From NCBI GenBank assembly GCA_964023275.1, contig OZ029921.1, positions 5,584,455 through 5,648,454 on the forward strand: DNA of 64,000 bases. Direction: 5' to 3'. The notes under the pieces are model-generated. The model saw only the letters and a list, made by a program, of their open reading frames with translations. It did not search any database and was not told the DNA's origin. The stretch comes from Norana najaformis. Lineage: Eukaryota; Annelida; Clitellata; Crassiclitellata; Hormogastridae. The position numbers and the translations under genes are program-made. Below, in pieces: positions 50,132-61,200 of this stretch (within the stretch, counting starts at the first letter, position 1; each line of letters begins with the position of its first letter).

Positions 50132-51027
50132 TCCTCTCACTCCCTCCCTCAGTTGCGCCTCTTCCTCACCCTGCCTTCTGTTCTTCTCCTACGCTCCCAC
50201 GATCACTTCAGCTCCAGGCTGTTCTGCACGTTGCTTCAACACAGTAGTGTATATACAGTGTGGTGGTTATGTATGCTACATATATAAATATATATGTAAA
50301 TATTATATGTTAGTATCCTGTTTATGTATGTATATATTTCATGTATATACCACATTCATATGTTAATACACAGTGCTTATTATAGGTTAATATTGTTTTA
50401 TATATAAAATTTATATATGCTTATGTGTTTTTTCTGATGCTTCCAACCAGACCTACTCCAAAATTTTGCATTGCATGTATATACAAGTATGTGTATATAT
50501 GTGTAAATGAATATGTTATGCAAGAGATGTCTTTTCGATGATGTATTTATGAACGTGGTTTATGCACGAGCTAAGCCGAATGACTGGGTCTGAATATGTT
50601 TTTGTGTATAAACGCATCGAATTGTCCATCTGTTGGTCACCATGAAAATTTCTGCATGAGTAAGCATGAACGTTTGCATAAGCATATTGCTCTTTGTTGA
50701 GGTGACAAGTTCGTTCAGCTGTCCGTCATAAACTAAGTTTTTACGTCGCAGCTGGCTGGTTGAGTGCTCGACTTGTAACACAGTGTCTCCAGTTTTAATT
50801 CTCTCCAGGAAGAGTCATTGCTTATGGATGTTGAGAAAATTCTTGATAAGAAATAGCGATTTGGCTATTACTGATAGATTAATCATATCCAGTCATTTCT
50901 ATAGCTATCGTAATGCTCAAGGCATTACTGTATTTGAAACTGTAGACAGGAATCTTGATTGGTTGGAGATGCACGGTCAGAATCCGATAGAAACCAGAAG
51001 TCGGGCTGCAGTGGATAACCAAGTTTT

Positions 51028-51185
51028 ATATATATATGTATAATATATATATATAATATATATATACACACATACATATATATTTATGTATATTTTTATG
51101 TACATGCTCTATTTTCTATATATATATAGCAGTAATGGTATTGTATATATATATATATATATATGCATACATATATATATGTATA
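51028..51185. repeat. AT/ATAC dinucleotide-rich tract
   Basis: Several (TA)n and atacat runs, partly duplicated with the segment up to 51220. Confidence 0.9.
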
Positions 51186-51229
51186 TTTTTATGTACATGC
51201 TCTATTGTCTATATATGTATAGAAAGTAA

Positions 51230-51600
51230 TGAGGTGTGCATTAGTCTAATGGGTAGTGTGGTGGACTCTTAATCCAGAGGTTGGGGGAAAAGTCCCTGTT
51301 AGATTAGCACCCTTCGCTATAAAATGAGTGCACTGACCTTGGTCTGTGGGAAGATCAGGTGGTGAGGGAGAGGACTGGCCACCTGCCCTCGTATGCCGAG
51401 GTTAAGTAAATGAAGTTGCTTACACGTAATACCGATGGTTGCTTTTTGGGGTGAGTTAAGGGGACAGGTCTTCTGTAGCGATAGCCCAGGTAGCCAAGTT
51501 TATTGGGTCATAGCTGACCCTTTTGTAGCACTGGGGACAATTGGTGTTCATAAATGGCCCCAATGAACGTGGCTGTTAGAGCTATGATACACCGATTTGT
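51230..51600 (+). mobile_element. tRNA-Lys-like SINE (family 2)
   Basis: tagtctaatgggtagtgtgg resembles an A box and gactcttaatccagagg an anticodon stem-loop with CTT. A diverged B box follows, then the body shared with 31660-31850. Confidence 0.65.
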
Positions 51601-52149
51601 GTTATATGCGATCGTTTTACACTTGATTTAATGTTATTGACTACATCACTTCTTAATATGATGTCTGGTAGCAACATCTACTAATATGACTGAATGCTCG
51701 TTGTGGCAAGCAGTGTGGCTTTTAGGTTCTTAGGACAGCACTGTCTGGCTGTAGACTGCATTTTCGTTTCTGTCGTAGAAGACAGTTACTGTGTGTGAGC
51801 ATTTGGCCACACTTTTGTTCAGTATGGTTGCATGATTAGAGGTTGGTGCCTCTGATTAGATTAGTTTAAGTAAATTGTAATTGTAGCTGAACATTTATGC
51901 TGCACCTTTTCTGAACCTCTTTGTATGTGACAATCAGTCATAATGGAAATGTTGTGTAGTTTTTGTCGGACGTTGTTCGTGCATAAGAGGCGCCACCTGT
52001 TGTCCCAGTTGAGGTATACATGGTGGCCATAATAATCACTTTGGCTGTAAAAAAATGGTTATATTTTTGGCAGGACAACATCTGTGGTAGTCTTACTTGG
52101 AGTATTGACCAGTAATGTTGACCACTATGTATAAATATACATGTGTATC

Positions 52150-52400
52150 TGCATACTTCGGGCATGTGCTATGGGAGAGTGGAGACTGCCTAGAGAAAGA
52201 GATCATCCAAGACACAATGCATGGATCCCGAGCTTGGGGAAGACCCAAGATGATATGGATCGATAACATCAAGTCGTGGACTGAATTATCATTTGACCAG
52301 TTATTACAAGAGACAAGGGACAGAAGCAGATGATACAAAATTGTCCGTGGTGCAGCCAGTCCTCAGCTCAAGGACGGTTGAAGACAAGACAAGACAATAT
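52150..52400 (+). mobile_element. LINE-D C-terminal and 3' fragment
   Basis: The plus frame reads YFGHVLWESGDCLEKEIIQ, then AWGRPKMIWIDNIKSWTELS and DRSR. It is followed by a stop and gacaagacaagac. This is the C-terminal end of a LINE endonuclease/RT ORF. Confidence 0.8.
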
Positions 52401-52779
52401 GCATTTGTATATGTATATGTGCCCTAATTATGCTGAGCATATTAGACCATAAATTGAATATATAAGTGTTTGATATATGACACTTAAACGTACAATATTA
52501 AATACCTCTTTATTTGTGTGTATGTTTGTATGAAAGACAGGGGAGTGGAGAAAAGCGCATTGTGAGGGCAATAAATAAAAAAATGTCGAGCAGTTGTATT
52601 GGCTTGCAGTGAAATCCATTTGTGAGGCGCCAAGCCTCCATCCTCGTTGGATGTTGCTGTTTTAAATTAGGTACTTCTTTGCCATCTTGGATGTTCGTAC
52701 AAGGCTAGATGTGAATCAATCTGAGGTGTAGGTCTGGCCTCGTTTTGAATCAACCTTGTTAGAAGGCATGGGTGTTGTT

Positions 52780-53050
52780 CAGTTTTGACTGACACTAGGA
52801 CCAGCTTCCTTATATGGATTATGTGTGGTTCAGTTTTGATTGACACTAGGACCAGCTTCCTTATATGGATTTGGGTGTGGTTCAGTTTTGATTGACGCTT
52901 TAGGACCAGCCCCCTTGTAACACTTGGGGTAGTTCAGTTTTGGCCGACACCTTAGAACCAACCTTAATAGGCTTGGGTGTGGTTCAGTTTTGGCTGACTC
53001 CTTGGCACCAAACTCCGTAGACTACATGGGTGTGGTTGAGTTTTTATTAA
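52780..53050. repeat. Tandem repeat of about 50-65 bp, diverged
   Basis: Five to six copies of a unit with ggtgtggttcagttttg and gacactaggaccagc; the first two are nearly identical. Confidence 0.85.
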
Positions 53051-54764
53051 CACTCTTGTAGTCTTCTTACATGAAATGGCTTTGGTCACTTTGGAATCTT
53101 GTCTCAAGAGCAAACTACTGAGGTGGCTTAGGTGAAGTGCAATGTGAATTGACATCTTGTCTGTTATCCATATCTCTTTCATGATACTGACAAAGCCATG
53201 GGCAGAGCCTAGTTTTCATTTTCACTGGACAGCATGCAGCAGGAAACTTTAAAAGGTTCAATCTTTATCTGACCTTGTTACAATCTTTGTAAAGAGACTG
53301 AGGTTGTGACATTAGGAAGCGACATTTTAGACTCCACTCTTTTCGGCAGAAAGGCAGAGGGACAGTGGCAGACTTAATACACTGGTCTTCTAGATAAGTC
53401 GCACCTTTTTAGACGTGTTAGACAGCCATGTGTTAGAGTGTTTGTGAGGTTCTAAAAAGGTGCTACAAAAACAGCCATATGCACATATATGAACATCCAT
53501 ACATTTGCCAATTGACTGTGAATATGGGATTCAGCTCCCATTGGGTCATGCGAAATTGACGCTTTCTTGTCAAACCTTGTAATCCATAAGAAACAGTTGT
53601 TCAGTTGGTGGATTACTGTTTGTGCTTCTGCCAAAAGATCCTTTGAAATCTGGACCACACCAGTAGGACTGCTGCTGAAAAAAGTCTTTAAGTCCAGGTT
53701 GTGATAATAAATTATTACTTAATTTCTTCTTCATTTGCCCGAACGATAAATATTATCGTTGACACCAGTTTTCAGATGCACAGTTTACTGGCAAGAACAG
53801 TAACAAGAATTAGTTGTTGGTGATGTTTGAACAGAGAATTTAAATTGGGTCAGCTTGGCCTAGATTTGATGTGCATTTGATATCTGTCTGCCTTGACCAA
53901 GCAGTCTGAAGGAAGGCATGATTTGGGAGCAAGCCAAATTGATTACATGCATTTGAAAGTGTGTTTTTCTTTCATTTAACATCTTGTACTCTGGAAAGTT
54001 TGGATTCTGTTAGGTTAAATTACGTTGCACTTGATTAGTTTTTACGTTTACTGCGAGTTGTACAGATTTGTGAATAATTTTAATGTTTTTTTTTCCGATG
54101 AAATTATGTTTTGAACTTGTTCTTGTATTCTGTAGTTAGCGATTGTAAAGAGCTTTTGAAACTGGTAATGTAATATCAGTTAACACACGTTGTTACATAC
54201 AATACATGTTAACCTTTGTTAACATTTCATAACATCTGTTAACACCTGTTATAATCTAATGATGTTTGTTAGCATCTGTTATTGTTTGTTAACGTTTGTT
54301 AGCTTTTTTTCTATGGTTGGATCTCTGTTGGCATGTTTTACAAGTGAAACATACTGCATTGACCATTCAGGTGTTTTGTGTTGAAATCTTAAAATAATCC
54401 ATAAAACATTTACAGATTGTGAGCAATTTTTATGAATAAAACATTTATTAAACAGTTGTAGTTTGTAAAATTCTTTAAACCTGTGCTGTCTTCTTCACTT
54501 TAGTAGCTGCAGAGGGCAATTCTTTGATATAATCTTCCTAAAGTTAATAAAGTTAATAATGATACGCTGGTTGAACTGTGAAGGATTGCTGATTTAGCTA
54601 TTTAAAATTTATACAATTATTAAAAACATTCAGAATTTTATTATTTATTATTGACATTATAGATAGAATATAGTAAAACCAAATTACATCAAATTTTAGC
54701 TTTTATATGACATGAATTATATGATGTCCAGATTATTTACTAAATACTTGCAATAATGTGCATC

Positions 54765-54865
54765 TGATTGTGTGTCTGTCTGTCTGTGTTTGTCTGTATG
54801 CGTGTATGTGTGTGTGTGTCTGTATGCGTGTATGTGTGTGTGTGTCTGTTTATCTCTGTCTGTGT
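54765..54865. repeat. CTGT/TGTG microsatellite
   Basis: Runs of ctgtctgt and tgtgtgtg with tgcgtgta interruptions. Confidence 0.9.
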
Positions 54866-54884
54866 CTGTCCACGGTCCACAAGC

Positions 54885-55044
54885 CAGACCACCTAGCCTT
54901 CCTTGTGGATCACGCAAAGAAAAACAGGTTAAATTTCCCATGCTTAAGGCTTATCATTAAAAACTCTCCACTCTTCTGGAATAAATTCCCGCAAGAATTA
55001 CGAAAATTGTCTGATCCATCATACAAACTCACCAACACTTCACC
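54885..55044 (+). mobile_element. LINE-A RT C-terminus, left half
   Basis: The plus frame has SPLFWNKFPQELRKLSDPSY, homologous to TPLWNKLPPELPQFSDPSYK at about 56325-56390. The element continues after the insertion, at 57618-57740. Confidence 0.8.
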
Positions 55045-56119
55045 CAGAGGCGTCAATCCGTAGTAAACATTGGAGGGGCCCGGGCCTAAAGTGGGGGTCT
55101 GGGCGCAAAGCCCCTGTCGGGTTCTAGAGGCAAAGCCCTTAGTATGGGGTCAAGAATAGGCCTAATACAGGAAGAATGAGAACTTTATCAGTGCATAGCT
55201 GCCTTTTACTGATTTTACAGGTAAAATATTGCTGGCCAACCAATGGCCGAGCTCTCATACTCAAAATATTGCCTGAGCCCGGGTTCCGGGGGCACCCATA
55301 TGATTGACGCCTCTGGGAACATTGGTGTCAATGTAAATCTGTGAAGTAGCACCGCAAGAAAAAAAATTGCATCAGAAAGACCAGCGTAACTGCTTCCCAA
55401 ATAGAGGTGTCGAACCATAGGCCACATTTAGTGAACACATTTTTCCTTTCTACTTCCTCTAATAAAATTACTTTTTTAATTCTAGATCCCAAATTTTTCG
55501 TTAATAAAGACTGGATTGGACCCATATAGATTCCTTGGATTGGACCTAAAGACTATTCTTTGAGCATAGACATAAGTAAAACCATAATTCTTTTCAAAAA
55601 TGTTTTAATTGCATTAGCAAGATGGCAGCACAGGTTCATTAATGTCAGTTATATTCGCTAGGTGACAGCACGGTTTTGAAAAAGACCATTAGATCAAATC
55701 GCGCGCTGGTTACACGAATCCTATGCACGTGTTGACCACTCCTTCACATTCCTTCGGACTGTACGTTTGGCTGTCCCTGTGCTTGTCTGTGTTTATGGCG
55801 GATTAGGCAGCTGGAAAGTGTGCTGCCTGCAGATACGAGAAGGATTGTTGACGTTATTACTACATTTCGGACGCTTGATTTCTTTGTTTGCATATAATTA
55901 GTCATGTATGTTATTTCCTGCCCATCCCGCTGAGCACCTGCTTTTAAAGGTTTCGCTGTGAGTGTGGCGTTGCCAGATCCATACGTAATACACCTGCCTA
56001 CTTAAAATAGTTTTGCCGCCCTTTCTCGGATCTGGCTGGTCACCGATCCCTTATTAAATGGGAAAAGCCTGAACAGCGCCCTTTTCTTCGGCCTCGGCTG
56101 GCTACGGCGCTATATAAAT

Positions 56120-56151
56120 TTTATTATTATTATTGTTTGTTATTGTTCTTG

Positions 56152-56191
<40 letters not shown>

Positions 56192-56216
56192 TACTACTAC
56201 TACTGCTACTATTATT
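56120..56216. repeat. TTA/CTA microsatellite
   Basis: (tta)n followed by (cta)n inside the composite insertion. Confidence 0.92.
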
Positions 56217-56299
56217 AAGTGGGGAAGACTTAAGGGCAGGAACAAAATGTTGGAGGAAATGAATCTTCGGTGAGAAATATAGAAAAAAAAACTGATGTG

Positions 56300-56693
56300 G
56301 AGGGAAGAATGTTTGCACACACGTGCCACACCACTCTGGAATAAACTCCCCCCAGAATTGCCACAGTTTTCTGACCCATCATACAAACTCATCGATGCTC
56401 CACCGCTTGCAATTTCTGCTTCGGCCTTTCATTGAAAGCTCAAAACATTCCTCTTTCACAGATTGTACCCTGACACCCGTTCTTCCTCATCTCTCTCTCT
56501 CTCTTCAACCCCAAACACCACCACCCGTAGCTGCCACCCTGTCTCTCCATCTGACTTTTGGATCTTGACTTGGAACTGAACCCTTTTACCTATCGATTTT
56601 GTTTTGACTGAGCGCCTGTGAATAAGCTGGTACTCGCGGCGCGGCTTTCGTTGGGCGCTGTAGAAATCTCAGAATTACGATTACGATTACAAC
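56300..56693 (+). mobile_element. LINE-A: RT C-terminus and complete 3' end
   Basis: TPLWNKLPPELPQFSDPSYK, a stop, KLKTFLFH, then the 3' UTR ending in gattacgattac. This copy links the many LINE-A 3' fragments in the window to an RT ORF. Confidence 0.8.
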
Positions 56694-56694
56694 T

Positions 56695-56830
56695 TTGTCA
56701 CCAGGCAGTCAAATTTGGTAACGATTTATGCTGGAAAGTAAATGGGCCCGTGTCTAGGACCTTGGGATTCATCCATTGCCGGCTCAAGAGGATCAACGAA
56801 GCTGGAATGAACGTGTCCCCTACGTCCTAA
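56695..56830 (+). mobile_element. Partial SINE (family 3)
   Basis: ttgtcaccaggcagtcaaat and gtctaggaccttgggattca, in the sense opposite to the copies at 44500 and 48100. Confidence 0.6.
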
Positions 56831-57617
56831 TGTTGGACATGGTAGCCTTATTGCAGTAGCTTCCAGTGTTTAACATCTTATGGCTGCCAGGGTCGTTGAC
56901 GTCGACCTTTACCTTACTTTACCATTAAAGTCATGCGTTTACACAAAATATGCGTGGGGAGGTCAGGAGGTCAGCTAACTTACTTAAAAATAGAGGTGTC
57001 GGCGTGTATCCGACATGGAATGAACAAGTTTGTTCTTTACCACTTTCGCATCTTATAAAATTACTTTAACTGATGTTATGCCCTAATATTTTACTACTAA
57101 AAACATGGTTTAGCAAAAAGAAATGTCTTCGAAAATAAGTAGAAATTAAACAGCGTCTTCTACATTGATTGTGAAAAGACGCATGCCTATTGAAAATGGT
57201 TCATTTGCATTCGCTAGGTGGGAGCACGGTTTCAAAAGCCCATTGAGCTGGCAGTTTCAACACGAATTCCAAACACGTAAGCTATTGACTACTCCTTTTC
57301 GTTGCTTCTCTGATTGCAATTATGTACTGTTGTAGTACATATTCATGTATCTGTCTTTCTGTCTGTCCGTTTGTCTACCTAAGCAAAAGTAGGCATAGAC
57401 AGCAATACCTAGAGAGGTACGTACAATCGGAAATTACGGACTGGGATTGTTTACTAAAGTCTTAAAGTGAAGAATGACAACTTTTGTCAGTCCAGAGCTG
57501 CCTTGTACCGATTTTACAGCTAAAATATTGCCGGGGCCCAAGCAATGGCCGGGCCCCCAGGCTCAAAATATTGCCGGGGCCCGGGCCCCAGGGGCACCCA
57601 TAGGACCGACGCCACTG

Positions 57618-57740
57618 ACTTCACCCCTTGCAATCTCTGTGCAGGTCTTTCAGTGAAAACTGAAAACACTCCTCTTCCACAATCCTATTCTGATTACGCC
57701 TATTTCCTTAGGCCTATCTGTCTTGCCGCGCCAATTCCAA
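57618..57740 (+). mobile_element. LINE-A RT C-terminus, right half
   Basis: Resumes the LINE after the insertion: cttgcaatctctgtgcagg and gaaaactgaaaacactcctc match 56408-56455. Confidence 0.75.
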
Positions 57741-58210
57741 AAAGTGCCCTATACAATTTTAGTGTAGGCTATCATTGTAAATGTACACGTTTTTCTATAG
57801 CGACTATGGCCTCGACCCTGCTCATTTTTCAGTGAATTGATGGGGTGAGATCATTCACCTCCGCTATCCGCTTGAATGGGCGCCACGCCATTTGTAAGAG
57901 CTCTCCCCGTGCATGGACCGTGAAGGCAAGGGCGTTCCAACCATGAAGTTTGCAGCGTCTGCATTTAACCTCTGAGACATCATCGTTATTGGTCTTCTTC
58001 CGCTTATAGCCTAGTAGGAAAGTCAGGCAAGATTTAAAAAAACTTATGTCGGTTCAATTCTAACGCTTGACTATCGCTAAGTTACGTTTTTGCTTTAGAA
58101 CTTAGCAGTTGGCTAATGCTTACAACTCTTCTTATCAGACCAAGTGCGATCGGTCGTTATCGTGGGTTTCGTCTTCTTTCGATCAGTGGGACCTCAGCTT
58201 TGTACAAGAC

Positions 58211-61200
58211 ATGGCGGACGCAAGTAACAAAGCAGCCGAGGTGAGATATAAATTCAATAAAAATGTCTACTATTCTGTTAAATATGACGACTACTGTCGT
58301 CTTTTTATCATTATAAACGGAATCAAAGTTTTGCGGTGGTTCGATCGTTCTTCCGATATTACGCACAAATAAAAACTGATGCCGTCGTGGCCCACTTTCG
58401 TACCGCCAGACCGAATTTGAATTTTTGCTTTAGCAAACTGCCTTCGTGTCGTATTTCGAGTAATCATTGTTTACAAATATCATCGATGTATAGCTGGTTT
58501 AAGCTGGCGACAAAAACGGCAGACCACATAGAAGTGTAACCGAAAATCATTGTAACTTTGATCATTGCGATACGCAATTTTGCTTGAAATTGCGCAGTCG
58601 TAATCGTTAAGTGCACATTTATATAGAGCCTCTTAAGGAAAACTTATCAGAGAGATGCGTTCGATCTGAAAATATAGAACCATGATAGAATAGAAATGTA
58701 TACATTACATTTTCTTCTGACCACGTTACAATTGGCGATTTTGCAGCCCTGCCAATCTAACCCTAAAGGCAGTATACACAGCAATGGTTTGGATGTGGTG
58801 CAACTTGCACGTTTAAGTGATAGGAGACATCTAGCACCTTCAGTATTCAGTGAAGATGTGAAAATGTGGTACTTAATTCTAATTAAATAAATAAATAAAA
58901 TTATTGTTTGTTAGTATGCATTTAAGTTAATTTTTTTAATTGTTTCTTTCCCTTTCCAGTCCCAGAAAATGGTGATGTGCCCCTTCATTCAGAAATGTTG
59001 GACAGCTGTAGTGTAAAGTAATGGCAAAACTTTTATGGCATCCTTTTCTGCAAAACTAATCTGAAGAATTAGGCTTTAAAAAATGTATGGTTTTCGTTGA
59101 ACATGGCTTTAGTGACAAACTAAGAAATGGGATATCTATATTTTCAAAGGATGGTGGTGTTCCTAATGGTAATTATTGTAGTGATGACTGTGATGATGCT
59201 GATGAAAACTCCATTGATGCTGCTGCTGATGATGATGATGACGATGATGATATAGTGATTGGTGAAGATGCTGATGATGACATAGTGATTAATCAAGATG
59301 ATGATGTGATGATATAGTAATTGATCGTGATGATGATGGTGTTGAAAATGAGGATGATGATGATGATGATGAGTTGGTGATGAAGATGTTGATAACAGTA
59401 AAAAAGGTTGGTAATGTGGTTGCAGCCAATAATAAGTTGATCCTTGCCCTGCTGGGTCCAGTTTTATTGTACCTTTTGGTCACGGCTTTCAGCTGTCTGG
59501 CCTGAGTTGCAGGCAGTCTGGCTGGATGGCTTGTTTTGCTTGCAGCAGCGTTACTGGATATTGTGGTGCAAAGCTTGAGCTGCCGTTAGCTTAGCCTGTT
59601 ATTTTTGGATATTATTTGCTGTCAGTTCTGGTCTTAGGCACATCAACCAGGGGAGTTTTTATGAGCTAACAGATGAATAATCCTTGCAGTTTATACACTG
59701 ATTAGTTTCTCTGCCAGCTACACATACAAGATCACACAGCTGTTTCTCTGCTAGTTACACATACTCACAAGATCACACAGCTGTTTCTCTGCTAGTTACA
59801 CATACTCACAAGATCACACAGCTGTTTCTCTGCTAGTTACACATACTCACAAGATCACACAGCTGTTTCTCTGCTAGTTACACATACTCACAAGATCACA
59901 CAGCTGTTTCTCTGCTAGTTACACATACTCACAAGATCACACAGCTGTTTCTCTGCTAGTTACACATACTCACAAGATCACACAGCTAATGATGTAAAAA
60001 TTATTGTCTGGTAGCAGCAGACACCTTTGCATTCAAAGTGCAGTATGGAAGCATTGTTGTGGTTGAACCCTCCTTTGCAATAGGTTGCATAGCAACATGT
60101 GGCATACTCTGTAGGCACTTGAAAACCAGTCCGTTTGCTCGTGGTTTCATGTTGTCGAGTCAGAGCACTTATGAGGAGTTTCTGTTGAAGAGGTGCTACA
60201 TAAATTTATGATTGCCATTCAGAGCACTTGCTTTGACTTACTGACCTTGCACTCCTGGCAAATGCAGCATAATAATAACAGAAATAACACACTCAAATTT
60301 GAGGTAGACTTTCTTACTACAAGATATACTACTACTACTATGGCTAGAATGCTCAGTTACCTATTGTTTAATATACGTCTATTTGGTGGTGATGCTAGCT
60401 GTCTAACTGTAGGCCACAATAACCAACCAGACACTTGATTTCTGTGGTTTTGTAGTCACTTCTGTTTTGGCTGTGGTGCCTAGCCTCATCCATCCCCAGT
60501 CAGTAATATGCAAAGAAATTATATTGTAATTTTTTAGTATGTGTGTATGTTTCTATCGAGACACTTATATAGAACCTTTAGAGTACTCCCAAAAGCTCTA
60601 CAAACATGTTTATCTAGCTCAAGCTAAACAAATGCCATATCAGATGGGATGAAAATAAATGCCAAGGAGTTAAATGAAACAATACCCATGATGTACTATT
60701 AGTGTACAGAATTAATTTCGATAATAGCTGGTGATGACGGCAACAGTATATTGGACAGTGGGATATGATTCACAATGACGGGTTGTTTTGTATGAAACAC
60801 AGATTGAAGTTGTAAAAGTATGTATGTACCAAATACACTTAATATAGTGCCTTTTAAGTGTTTCTCAATTTAAGTTTTATGCACATGACTATCTAAACAT
60901 GTGCATTTTGAGGTTGACAGGAAATGTTTGCCAAACAAAGTCAAATGCAACAGGGCATAGATACAATGGAAGAATTCCATTGTGTGTCATAGACAAAGGA
61001 AAAGGCCGGTGTTGATGTTTGGTAGCACACCAGCTGCACCTCTTCATGGAAAGAAACCAGTGTAGAAATGCACCAGTGACAGACTTGTGCTTCTGGTACT
61101 ACCAGGTGCTCACCTGGATAGGGCTGTGCAGCTGGGAGATACTGACTGGCCGCCTAAGTTGAGTTGCCTGTTTGGTAAATCCCAGCTAGAGACTGGTATG

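Larger units (their letters stand above)
55045..57617. mobile_element. hAT-like DNA transposon insertion, composite
   Basis: The left end reads CAGAGGCGTCAATCC and the right end, reverse-complemented, CAGTGGCGTCGGTCC. Both are flanked by acttcacc (55037-55044 and 57618-57625). Removing the insert plus one copy of the 8-mer restores a LINE sequence collinear with the copy at 56300-56693. An 8-bp duplication with CAG-starting inverted repeats fits the hAT superfamily. No transposase is seen. A second inverted end at 55303-55315 makes 55045-55315 look like a small MITE. The body around 55390-55760 is repeated, diverged, at 56990-57310. A LINE and a SINE piece lie nested inside. Confidence 0.75.
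50132..58210. other. Interval from the PDPK1 stop codon to ARL6IP1
   Basis: No gene is supported. The PDPK1 3' UTR begins here; candidate AATAAA signals lie at 52570-52575 and near 54434. It also holds (AT)n tracts (51028-51185), SINE and LINE fragments, a degenerate 60-bp-type repeat (52780-53050), a CTGT/TGTG tract (54765-54865) and a large nested transposon insertion (55045-57617). The final 300 bp should contain the ARL6IP1 promoter. Confidence 0.6.

Noticed and set aside
59087-59317. Aspartate-rich open frame resembling an acidic protein
   Set aside because: Translation of a GAT microsatellite in ARL6IP1 intron 1.
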